Positions 55,001 to 61,255 of a stretch of 64,000 nucleotides of DNA are shown piece after piece (position 1 is the first letter of the stretch; every line of letters starts with the position of its first letter). Below the pieces are notes generated by a model, which was not told where the DNA came from, did not search any database, and worked only from the letters and a program-made list of their open reading frames with translations. Source of the DNA: an uncultured Bacteroidales bacterium (GTDB lineage: Bacteria; Bacteroidota; Bacteroidia; Bacteroidales; UBA932); NCBI GenBank assembly GCA_944322565.1, contig CALUPG010000006.1, positions 1 to 64,000 of the forward strand. The letters are read 5' to 3'. A program made the translations under genes and the position numbers.

Positions 55001-55585
55001 ATCTGCAGGCGAAGAGTATACGATTCTCGGATTGCCCAGCATGGTGATTTTTCCCAGGCGGATATCCGGCATCCCGGATGATGTGGAGTCCGTCTCTTTT
55101 GTGCCTGTTGTGTCCGCACCTGTCTTGAATATGTTCCAGTTGGCCTTGCCGTCCGGATAATTCTTGGCGAAAATCCGCGGCTTGTCAAGCAGGAGTCCCG
55201 GAATCCTGATGTTGCCGAAAGCGAGGGCACCTGCATCTATGGAAGCATAAAGCCTCTTGAATGAGGCCAGGGTGTCTGCTGTCGCCCCCTTTCCCTGACG
55301 GGAATAGAAATCCTGTCCTTCTTCCGGAAATCTGTCAGCCGGATATGTTACGGTCACATCAGAGAAACCGATGTTCAGATAAGGGAAACTGCGGAATACG
55401 GAGAGTCTTACTTTGCCGAAAGAGACTTCTCCGTCAATGTATTGTTCTGCAAAATTATTCGCAAGACGGGTCAGGACGGCAGGAGACAGCGCCACCTGGA
55501 CAATAATCAGCAGTACGGCCCAGATGCCGGCAATCCACAGCAGCACCTTCCATACGGTCTTCATCTTTTTTTTCTCTGTTCCCAT
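52058..55585 (-). CDS. AsmA-family membrane-anchored protein
   Basis: 1175 residues. An N-terminal membrane helix (about 12-34, VLLWIAGIWAVLLIIVQVAL) is followed by an AsmA-like start (ARLANNFAEQYIDGEVSFGKVRLSVF split by small differences) and a very long run of beta strands with repeated domain patterns, ending in the AsmA_2-like region GVLRISGDDLTFTESQAF, INHMSVEGLI and MSGIQNLDTSF, then a charged helical tail (about 1140-1175). Relatives (AsmA, TamB, YhdP) form periplasmic bridges for phospholipid transport to the outer membrane. A start at the internal Met 8 is also possible. Confidence 0.82.
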   Translation of the reverse strand: MGTEKKKMKTVWKVLLWIAGIWAVLLIIVQVALSPAVLTRLANNFAEQYIDGEVSFGKVRLSVFRSFPYLNIGFSDVTVTYPADRFPEEGQDFYSRQGKGATADTLASFKRLYASIDAGALAFGNIRIPGLLLDKPRIFAKNYPDGKANWNIFKTGADTTGTKETDSTSSGMPDIRLGKITMLGNPRIVYSSPADTVFAMITLKRMRFNGRLSVGGNDRQRIGFSIDSMFVAGRLPSDTLALKLDRFSVREHRRHIDLDATATTWLAMSSYGRMKVPIDISSEISFPKDSVFAIEVKDLKATVAAIPLEADAYVRYGDRLYVKGTAAINGCKVNDVINYFGKNLWKPAGDISTDAEISMSAAFDGFYDSSTGEIPDITAHIEIPDSWIGNKKVDIRHEIELDTDISGKSDGKLDVRLNDFHIRGKALQIMARGSASDLLGKDPLLDVEAGIDMSLDTLSRYLKKKSGISASGYLTAGVKGQVTLSQLDPYQLAQADLSGKIKTTGLNFMSEKDSLSLYADSLDVWLGAVGNTRDSSITQGERMLALVASVDSTRFSYKNGMLVIGKNLSLKAQNSAAVLNAADSSKFYPFGGKLDIGFLSMIGTDTSFVSVAKSSSIFKISPKQGNPKIPVLTLDSSNGGLFLRGPVNRIAVRNLKMDAVAAMNSIERRQKAKAFVDSLSRKYPDIPRDSLFGHLRKMRGARPIPDWLSEKDFMKSDLNLKLSDSMAKYFREWDAEGSLTFSRAHIMSPYFPLRNRLSDVKAGFNNNEIRFDSFNLNSGRSSLSASGRLTGLRRALLGRGFLNLTMDIRSDSLNVNELLGAYTVGSKFVPANTSSASLNIEDEDYMDMIVTDTLAEAGVPAPALLVVPANIMADLSLEAKNVKYSTLDIEKMTTDLTIKERCVQLTNTVANSNIGDIEFEGFYSTRTKQDLKTGFDLALKDITAEKVVEMMPAVDSVMPLLKTFKGMLNCTLSATAELDTTMNIVMPSINGVLRISGDDLTFTESQAFSQIAKTLKFKDRTSGHINHMSVEGLISDNRLEIFPFVLKLDRYTLAMSGIQNLDTSFKYHVSVIDSPIPFRLGIDLSGNFEDFKFRIGKAKYKSADVPVFSSVIDQTRVNLRESIQNIFQHGVDKAVRENEQQKLIEDYKKKIDYRQVVDQQLDSLSTEEKARIESE

Positions 55586-55653
55586 GAGATACTGTTTTCC
55601 ATTGACCCGGGCATGCTCCGATGGCTGTCGGACCGTCTGTCCGGACTGATGAC

Positions 55654-55661
55654 AAATTTAG
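55654..55661 (-). promoter_or_regulatory. Possible -7 box for the AsmA-family gene
   Basis: TAAATTTG on the minus strand, about 70 bp before the start; no clear -33 box, as the T run of the rpsU terminator occupies this position. Confidence 0.3.
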
Positions 55662-55676
55662 AAAAAAATATGAAAA

Positions 55677-55700
55677 AAGGTGACCGCAACGGGTCACCTT
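55677..55700 (-). terminator. Terminator after rpsU
   Basis: Minus strand: AAGGTGACC / GGTCACCTT with a 6-base loop, followed by a T run. It starts 63 bp after the rpsU stop. Confidence 0.85.
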
Positions 55701-55762
55701 CACGTATATTCATCAATGCTTCAAAAATTCATCAATGACTTTATGTCTTTCGGAGGCTGGGA

Positions 55763-55957
55763 CTATTTCTCGTCCATAAGCTGCATGTGCTGGACATAGA
55801 TGGCCTTCTTGATCTCCTCTCTCCTCTTCACTGACGGCTTTACGAACGCCTTTCTTGCACGGAGCTCACGGATGGCGCCGGTCTTTTCGAATTTCCTTTT
55901 GAATTTCTTAAGAGCTTTCTCTATGTTCTCGCCCTCCTTTACAGGAACTATAATCAT
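55763..55957 (-). CDS. rpsU: 30S ribosomal protein bS21
   Basis: 64 residues, full length for Bacteroidetes bS21. MIIVPVKEGENIEKALKKFKRKFEKTG is split by no insertion, then the basic KAFVKPSVKRREEIKKA helix. bS21 helps Bacteroidetes ribosomes hide the 16S anti-Shine-Dalgarno end. The gene has its own promoter and terminator and an unusually strong ribosome binding site, described separately. Confidence 0.97.
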   Translation of the reverse strand: MIIVPVKEGENIEKALKKFKRKFEKTGAIRELRARKAFVKPSVKRREEIKKAIYVQHMQLMDEK

Positions 55958-55963
55958 CGCTAA

Positions 55964-55974
55964 ATCACCTCCTT
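55964..55974 (-). promoter_or_regulatory. Complete Shine-Dalgarno sequence of rpsU
   Basis: Minus strand AAGGAGGTGAT, an 11-base exact complement of the usual 16S rRNA tail, placed so that AAGGAGG ends 10 bases before the ATG. Such strength is rare in this phylum. Confidence 0.85.
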
Positions 55975-55988
55975 TTTATTTGTGGCTG

Positions 55989-56018
55989 CAAAGGTAGTCA
56001 AATTATTTTTTATTCAAA
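55989..56018 (-). promoter_or_regulatory. Promoter of rpsU
   Basis: Minus strand TTTG (56015-56018), 18-bp spacer, TACCTTTG (55989-55996). The start is about 25 bp before the ATG, so the leader is little more than the Shine-Dalgarno element. Confidence 0.75.
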
Positions 56019-56068
56019 ATTTTATTTCCGGTCAATCCGGTTCATGTCCGGCTCAGGCCCCGCTGCTG

Positions 56069-56791
56069 TCATTTGCCCGGCTCGCCTTGGTCCAGCAATT
56101 TTGCAAACTGCAGCATCCCCCTGGTCGCAACATCCTTTATGTGCACAATCCTTTTGTCATGGGCCGGGACATCTTTCGGGTCAATGATGTAGATGGGGGT
56201 GTCAATCCCGGCATACCGGTACAGGCCTGCTGCCGGATAGACCTGGAGGGATGTGCCGACAATGAGCATGATGTCTGATTTTTCCACGACATCCATTGCC
56301 TTGGCAATCTTCGGTACGGCTTCTCCGAACAATACGATGTGGGGCCGGAGCTGTGCTCCGTCCGGACCTTTGTCCCCGAGATGTATTTCTCCATATCCTA
56401 TGTCGAATACTCCGGCCTCGGAATATCCGTCGGCGTCATTGCAGCAGTCTTCCGGGCGGACTTTCGTCAGCTCTCCGTGCAGGTGGATGACTCTTGTGCT
56501 TCCGGCCCTTTCGTGCAGATTGTCCACATTCTGGGTGATGACGGTGACGTCATAGTCTTTTTCAAGTCCGGCTATTGCCTTATGGGCGGCATTCGGCAGG
56601 GCTGACTCAAGCTGTTTCCTTCTTGCGTTGTAAAAATCCAGCATAAGACCGGGGTTCCTCCTCCAGCCGTCGATGCTGGCGACATCCTCCACATTGTAGT
56701 TTTCCCAGAGGCCTCCGCTGTCCCTGAATGTGCTTATGCCGCTCTCGGCACTGACTCCTGCTCCTGTGAGCACTGCGATTCTCTTTTTCAT
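56069..56791 (-). CDS. NAD-dependent protein deacylase (sirtuin, CobB-like class)
   Basis: 240 residues. Sirtuin motifs: GAGVSAESGISTFRD (10-24), TQNVDNLHERAG and the catalytic histidine in HLHGEL (about 105), LRPHIVLFGE. Tyr54 and Arg57 in FYNARR are the pair that reads acyl carboxylates in CobB and SIRT5, which predicts desuccinylase or demalonylase activity besides deacetylation. The usual zinc-binding CxxC pairs are missing: the region between 110 and 145 has only a CC in EDCCNDAD. It starts 2 bp after the stop of the AAA ATPase gene upstream, so they are probably co-transcribed. Confidence 0.9.
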   Translation of the reverse strand: MKKRIAVLTGAGVSAESGISTFRDSGGLWENYNVEDVASIDGWRRNPGLMLDFYNARRKQLESALPNAAHKAIAGLEKDYDVTVITQNVDNLHERAGSTRVIHLHGELTKVRPEDCCNDADGYSEAGVFDIGYGEIHLGDKGPDGAQLRPHIVLFGEAVPKIAKAMDVVEKSDIMLIVGTSLQVYPAAGLYRYAGIDTPIYIIDPKDVPAHDKRIVHIKDVATRGMLQFAKLLDQGEPGK

Positions 56792-56793
56792 TT

Positions 56794-57957
56794 TTATTCC
56801 ATTTCAAAATAATCCCGCCGGAGCCAATACTCAAAGAGAGGGTCGAGTATCACCGGCTCGTCTTTTTCATTGAATGTTATGATTTCCTTCTTCTTCAGTG
56901 CGTCTTTGACTCTCCTGACATTGGCTGAAGAATTGAGCCCGTACTTTTCGATTACATCAGACGCGCTGAATTTAATTTCACCGTCCAGAATCGCTTTGAC
57001 AAGACTCATCTGATGATCCGTCAGATTGTTGGTCATCGAGAAGAATTTGGGTTCATGAATGGAAATTATGATTTTGAGGGCCTCCATCAGAACTCCTTCG
57101 TTGATATATCCCTTTGACAGGGAGTCGCAGATGGAGATGAAATGGTTGAGATACCAGATGTTTGACCTGAAGAGTTTCACCGCTCCGGCGGCGAGTTCGC
57201 GTTCAATGACTTTCCCGCTTACGAGAAAGCCTTTCACTATGTGTTCCACAATCTCTTTTTCGTCAACCGGCTGCAGGGGGAGATGCTCTGTCAGGCGCCA
57301 GAAATATTTTTTCTCCTCAAAAATATATTTCATGGCATTAATCATGGAGCCGGTCAGAATGAATGTCGGGCAGTATTCTTTTCCCTTGTCCTTCTCCCGG
57401 AGCACGGTCTCCATTGCCTTGAAGATTTCCTCATATTCAGGTATGGACATGAGGTTCTGGAATTCATCGGCGATGATATAGATACCTGTTTTTTTCTCTT
57501 CGGCGAGTTTCAGGGGAAGCCTCAGCATGGACAGAATGTCATTCTTGTCGGCATCCCAATTCAGGGATACGACTTCATCGGAAACGGAGAACCGCTGCCT
57601 GTCAAACACAAAATGAGTATCCGGAAGCAGTCCTGCTATGATTGCTTCATATTCTTCCGGAGTGGATGCGACAGCCCGAATCACAGAGGAACCGAATTTC
57701 GTGAGAAAACGGTTTTTCTCCCTGACATTGAACAGGTTCAGCTCGCATACGGCAAATCTGAGCCCGGCGATTCTCATCCCGAACAACGCCTGCTGGATGA
57801 CTGACATTTTCCCGCTTTTCGGCGGTTCGTAGATTGCTACATCCTCTTTCCCTGTAAGAAGATTCCTCAGCGTGTTGCATTCGGCCTTTCTGCCGATGAA
57901 ATTTCTGTCAATGACATATCTGTCATATACAAACGGTGTCTCCATTTTGAAATTCAC
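56794..57957 (-). CDS. AAA-type ATP-binding protein (archaeal-ATPase-like), paralog 2
   Basis: 387 residues. PPKSGKMSVIQQAL near 45-58 is the Walker A, YIIADEFQNL near 163-172 the Walker B, FILTGSMINAM near 205 the sensor, and a winged helix lies at about 305-385 (FSASDVIEKYGLNSSANVRRVKDALKK is split by one loop). The layout and the start FIGRKAECNTLRNLL match the 49318 gene, and both are of similar length. The function is unknown. The nearby sirtuin gene 2 bp downstream may be part of the same unit. Confidence 0.8.
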   Translation of the reverse strand: MNFKMETPFVYDRYVIDRNFIGRKAECNTLRNLLTGKEDVAIYEPPKSGKMSVIQQALFGMRIAGLRFAVCELNLFNVREKNRFLTKFGSSVIRAVASTPEEYEAIIAGLLPDTHFVFDRQRFSVSDEVVSLNWDADKNDILSMLRLPLKLAEEKKTGIYIIADEFQNLMSIPEYEEIFKAMETVLREKDKGKEYCPTFILTGSMINAMKYIFEEKKYFWRLTEHLPLQPVDEKEIVEHIVKGFLVSGKVIERELAAGAVKLFRSNIWYLNHFISICDSLSKGYINEGVLMEALKIIISIHEPKFFSMTNNLTDHQMSLVKAILDGEIKFSASDVIEKYGLNSSANVRRVKDALKKKEIITFNEKDEPVILDPLFEYWLRRDYFEME

Positions 57958-58099
57958 ATTTGTCGTGCAAATTTATAAAAATAACAAAAAGGTTTTTATC
58001 AAAAATTATCTTTGATATTGATTTATTATTAATGCCCTGGGAAGCAAGGGTCAGGTTTATTCAATTCCTGTTTCGCCATGGGAGTCGGCTCCGGACTGA

Positions 58100-58420
58100 T
58101 GGCAGCTGACGAAAGCTTCAATCCTGTTCGATGGGGAGGAAATGGAATTCGATGCTACCGAGAGGCTGCAGGCGGAAATATCTTTTGTATTCAATGCGGA
58201 CGGCACCGGAACAATCACTTCTGTCGACAAGACGACAGGGCAGTCCGAGCAGGACGGCTTTGAGTGGTCATTGGAGGGGAATACTCTTACTGTCATCGAA
58301 TCCGGAGAGTCTGTGGCATGTACACTTGAGAGCCTGACAGGCAGTCAGCTGGTATTTTCATTCCAGATTCCGGATGACTTTATTACAGGTAAGATGACAT
58401 GTACTTTTGTACGGGTCTGA
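58100..58420 (+). pseudogene. Lipocalin-like lipoprotein fragment, 5' truncated
   Basis: An open stretch of 106 codons from TGG at 58100 reads WQLTKASILFDGEEMEF, then FVFNADGTGTITSVDK, FEWSLEGNTLTVIESGES and FITGKMTCTFVRV, the pattern of Bacteroidetes lipocalin-like domain proteins. There is a TGA directly before the Trp, where GTW is usual, and no signal peptide upstream. A start at ATG 58142 would omit the first strand. I regard it as a remnant. Confidence 0.6.
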
Positions 58421-58459
58421 AATTCTTCCTGAAATTCCTCTGATAAGCCTTGAAGATTT

Positions 58460-58490
58460 TTTGCACTTTCGGCGAAATGTATTATCTTTG
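58460..58490 (+). promoter_or_regulatory. Promoter of the rplU-rpmA operon
   Basis: TTTG 58460-58463, 19-bp spacer, TATCTTTG 58483-58490. The leader to ATG 58588 is about 90 bp, long enough for a ribosomal-protein feedback site, though I see no defined structure. Confidence 0.75.
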
Positions 58491-58587
58491 CAGACCCAAA
58501 ATATTTATATGATTGTCAAGCCATTGATAAAGAGCCTGTTGCGAAACGGGCCGCTTGCAGTCGGAACACTTAAGTTTGTTTTAATTT

Positions 58588-58899
58588 ATGTACGCAATCG
58601 TAGAAATTGCAGGCCAGCAGTTTAAAGTTGAGGCTGGCATGGAGATTTTTGTCCAGCGTCTTGCTGCTGAAAAAGGCGCTGCAGTGGAGTTTGACAAGGT
58701 GCTTCTCGTCGATAATGACGGAGCCGTCAAGGTAGGTGCTCCTTATGTTGACGGAGCGTCGGTCAAGGCGACCGTGCTTGACGACACATGCAGAGGCAAG
58801 AAGGTGATTGTCTTCAAGAAGAAACGCCGTAAAGGCTATCAGAAGCAGACCGGTCACCGTCAGAATTTCACTAAAATCCAGATCAACGAGATCGCTTAA
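58588..58899 (+). CDS. rplU: 50S ribosomal protein bL21
   Basis: 103 residues, normal length. [17 protein letters not shown] at the start, [16 protein letters not shown] in the middle, [14 protein letters not shown] near the end are typical of bL21. It binds 23S rRNA near domain II. The rpmA gene follows after 21 bp. Confidence 0.97.
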   Translation: MYAIVEIAGQQFKVEAGMEIFVQRLAAEKGAAVEFDKVLLVDNDGAVKVGAPYVDGASVKATVLDDTCRGKKVIVFKKKRRKGYQKQTGHRQNFTKIQINEIA

Positions 58900-58920
58900 T
58901 CAGACAGGAGGAAACAGATT

Positions 58921-59181
58921 ATGGCACATAAAAAAGGCGTCGGTAGTTCAAAGAACGGTCGTGAGTCAGAAAGCAAACGACTTGGTATCAAGAAGTTCGG
59001 AAGCCAGGCCGTAAAGGCCGGCAACATCCTTGTCCGCCAGAGAGGCACAGTGCACTATCCTGGCGAGAATGTCGGGATGGGAAGAGACCATACTCTCTAT
59101 GCCCTCATTGACGGAACAGTAAGCTTCCGCAAGAAGGCAGAAAACAAGTCATACGTTTCGGTGATTCCTTTTGAGAATTAA
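58921..59181 (+). CDS. rpmA: 50S ribosomal protein bL27
   Basis: 86 residues beginning [20 protein letters not shown], the unprocessed form without an N-terminal cleavage extension. It reaches the peptidyl transferase centre. A strong AGGAGG lies 9 bases before the ATG. The stretch 59182-59268 to serS has short imperfect inverted repeats and a T run (cctctttttt) that could attenuate read-through. Confidence 0.97.
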   Translation: MAHKKGVGSSKNGRESESKRLGIKKFGSQAVKAGNILVRQRGTVHYPGENVGMGRDHTLYALIDGTVSFRKKAENKSYVSVIPFEN

Positions 59182-59268
59182 GAACGGAGCGACAGATGAA
59201 TCGATTAAAGGGGATTGGCAACTCCGTGCGGGTTTCAGTCCTCTTTTTTATTTGAAAATTATACAAAG

Positions 59269-60540
59269 ATGCTGACACTCAAATTGCTTCGCGATGATCC
59301 TGAATATGTGGTCAGGAAACTTGCCGTCAAGAATTTTGACGCTCGCGAAATTGTCGGGAAAATCGTATCGCTGGATGAGAACAGACGCCGTCTCCAGACG
59401 GAGCTCGACGGCTGTCTTTCACAGCAGAAACAGAAGGCGGCGCAGATAGGCGGCCTTATGAAAGAGGGCAGGAAAGCCGATGCTGATGCAGTAAAGGCCG
59501 AGGTCTCGGCTCTGAAAGAGCATTCAAAGGAACTTGAAAAACAGTCTGAGGAGAACAATGCGGAACTCGGTTCCCTGCTTGTCCTTCTTCCTAATATCCC
59601 GTGTGACCTTGTCCCTGAGGGGAAGGACTCGGACGACAATGTGGTCGTGAAGATGGGGAACAAGATTCCTGAACTCGGACCAGATGCCCTTCCGCACTGG
59701 GAGCTCGCCAAGAAGTTTGACATCATTGACTTTGACCTCGGCGTCAAGCTGACGGGTGCCGGTTTTCCTGTGTACAAGGGCAAGGGCGCAAGACTTCAGC
59801 GGGCGCTCATCAATATGTTCCTGGACATCAATACTGCCGCAGGGTATCTGGAGGTCGAGCCTCCGGTGATGGTCAATGAGGCATCGGGCTTCGGCACAGG
59901 CCAGCTTCCTGACAAGGAGGGGCAGATGTATCATGCCAATCTTGACAATTTCTATCTTGTTCCGACAGCAGAAGTTCCGGTGACGAATATCTACAGGGAT
60001 GTGATTCTGAATGACGGAGATTTTCCTGTGAAGATGACGGCATACACTCCATGTTTCCGCCGCGAGGCCGGCTCGTACGGCAAGGATGTGCGCGGACTGA
60101 ACAGGCTTCACCAGTTCGACAAGGTTGAAATTGTCCGCATAGAGAAACCGGAAAATTCGTATAAGGCTCTTGACGAGATGATTGCTCATGTCGAGGGAAT
60201 AGTCAGCCGTCTTGGGCTTCCGTACAGGATACTTCGCCTCTGCGGCGGAGACCTCAGCTTCACTTCCGCCATCACATACGATTTTGAAGTATATTCGGCG
60301 GCACAGGGGAGATGGCTGGAAATCAGTTCCGTGTCAAACTTCGAGTCCTATCAGGCCAACCGTCTCCATCTCCGTTACAGGGATGAGTCCGGGAAAATGC
60401 AGCTTGCCCATACGCTGAACGGAAGTTCGCTTGCGTTGCCTCGTGTTGTGGCTGCTCTTCTTGAGGACAACTACAGGGATGGAAAGATTTACATTCCTGA
60501 GGCTCTCAGGCCTTATACGGGATTTGACTGTATCGGCTGA
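59269..60540 (+). CDS. serS: Seryl-tRNA synthetase
   Basis: 423 residues from ATG 59269; earlier in-frame codons lack family match. It charges tRNA-Ser. The N-terminal coiled-coil arm (about 30-100, rich in Lys and Glu) binds the tRNA long arm. Class II motifs: LEVEPPVMVNEASGFGTGQLP near 200, motif 2 PCFRREAGS with Arg near 265, and motif 3 NGSSLALPRVVAALLEDN near 385. It lies downstream of rpmA by 87 bp. Confidence 0.96.
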   Translation: MLTLKLLRDDPEYVVRKLAVKNFDAREIVGKIVSLDENRRRLQTELDGCLSQQKQKAAQIGGLMKEGRKADADAVKAEVSALKEHSKELEKQSEENNAELGSLLVLLPNIPCDLVPEGKDSDDNVVVKMGNKIPELGPDALPHWELAKKFDIIDFDLGVKLTGAGFPVYKGKGARLQRALINMFLDINTAAGYLEVEPPVMVNEASGFGTGQLPDKEGQMYHANLDNFYLVPTAEVPVTNIYRDVILNDGDFPVKMTAYTPCFRREAGSYGKDVRGLNRLHQFDKVEIVRIEKPENSYKALDEMIAHVEGIVSRLGLPYRILRLCGGDLSFTSAITYDFEVYSAAQGRWLEISSVSNFESYQANRLHLRYRDESGKMQLAHTLNGSSLALPRVVAALLEDNYRDGKIYIPEALRPYTGFDCIG

Positions 60541-60560
60541 CAGCCGCTGTTGCCGTCATC

Positions 60561-61136
60561 ATGACATTACGGATTATGGACGGACAGAAGCCGCAGATTA
60601 TAATGGGAATTGACCCCGGAACTTATATCTTAGGTTACGGGGTCATTCGCGTAGGCAGAAAGGGACCCGAGTTCGTGGATATGGGAGTGCTGGACATGAG
60701 AAAAATCAAAGAGCATTTCTCAAAGATAGCATTCATATACAGGGAAGTGACCAGGCTTGTCGGAGAATACTCTCCGGATGTCCTCTCTATCGAATCCCCG
60801 TTCTATGGCAAGAATCCGCAGGTCATCCTGAAATTGGGACGGGCACAGGGGGCTGCTGTGACTGCTGCTGTCAATGCCGGGATATCTGTCTGCGAATATG
60901 CTCCCCGCAAGGCGAAGGTGGCTATTACAGGCAATGGGGCGGCTTCCAAAGAGCAGGTGAGCATCATGAGCCAGAAAATTCTCGGCGTCAGGCTCTCTCC
61001 TGAACATTTTGATGCGACAGACGCGCTTGCCATAGCGCTCTGTCATTATTACCAGTCGTCCGGTCCGGTTGCTGCGGCAGGAGAAAAATCAGACTGGAAA
61101 AAATTCATAGCCGAAAACCCCGACCGGGTGAAATGA
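60561..61136 (+). CDS. ruvC: Crossover junction endonuclease RuvC
   Basis: 191 residues from ATG 60561 (ATG 60576 is an alternative). It resolves Holliday junctions with RuvAB. Acidic active-site residues: Asp in MGIDPGT near 18, Glu in SIESPFYGKN near 77, Asp pair in FDATDALAIALCH near 155. The basic loop KAKVAITGNGAASKEQV is also typical. It follows serS after 20 bp. A weak hairpin with T run (61150-61180) may end the transcript. Confidence 0.94.
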   Translation: MTLRIMDGQKPQIIMGIDPGTYILGYGVIRVGRKGPEFVDMGVLDMRKIKEHFSKIAFIYREVTRLVGEYSPDVLSIESPFYGKNPQVILKLGRAQGAAVTAAVNAGISVCEYAPRKAKVAITGNGAASKEQVSIMSQKILGVRLSPEHFDATDALAIALCHYYQSSGPVAAAGEKSDWKKFIAENPDRVK

Positions 61137-61255
61137 CATGGTTGTGCCATTGTCGGCCGGGTCTCCGGCAGCATTTTTTCTGCGGGGACTTTAAACTTCG
61201 GGCGCCGGCATTTGTCTAATGACGGATTTGCTGTGTAATCGTAAAATTTGAGTAA

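Noticed and set aside
59182..59268. Riboswitch or T-box-like control before serS.
   Set aside because: Only short imperfect pairings and a T run are visible; no T-box or known riboswitch core could be recognised.
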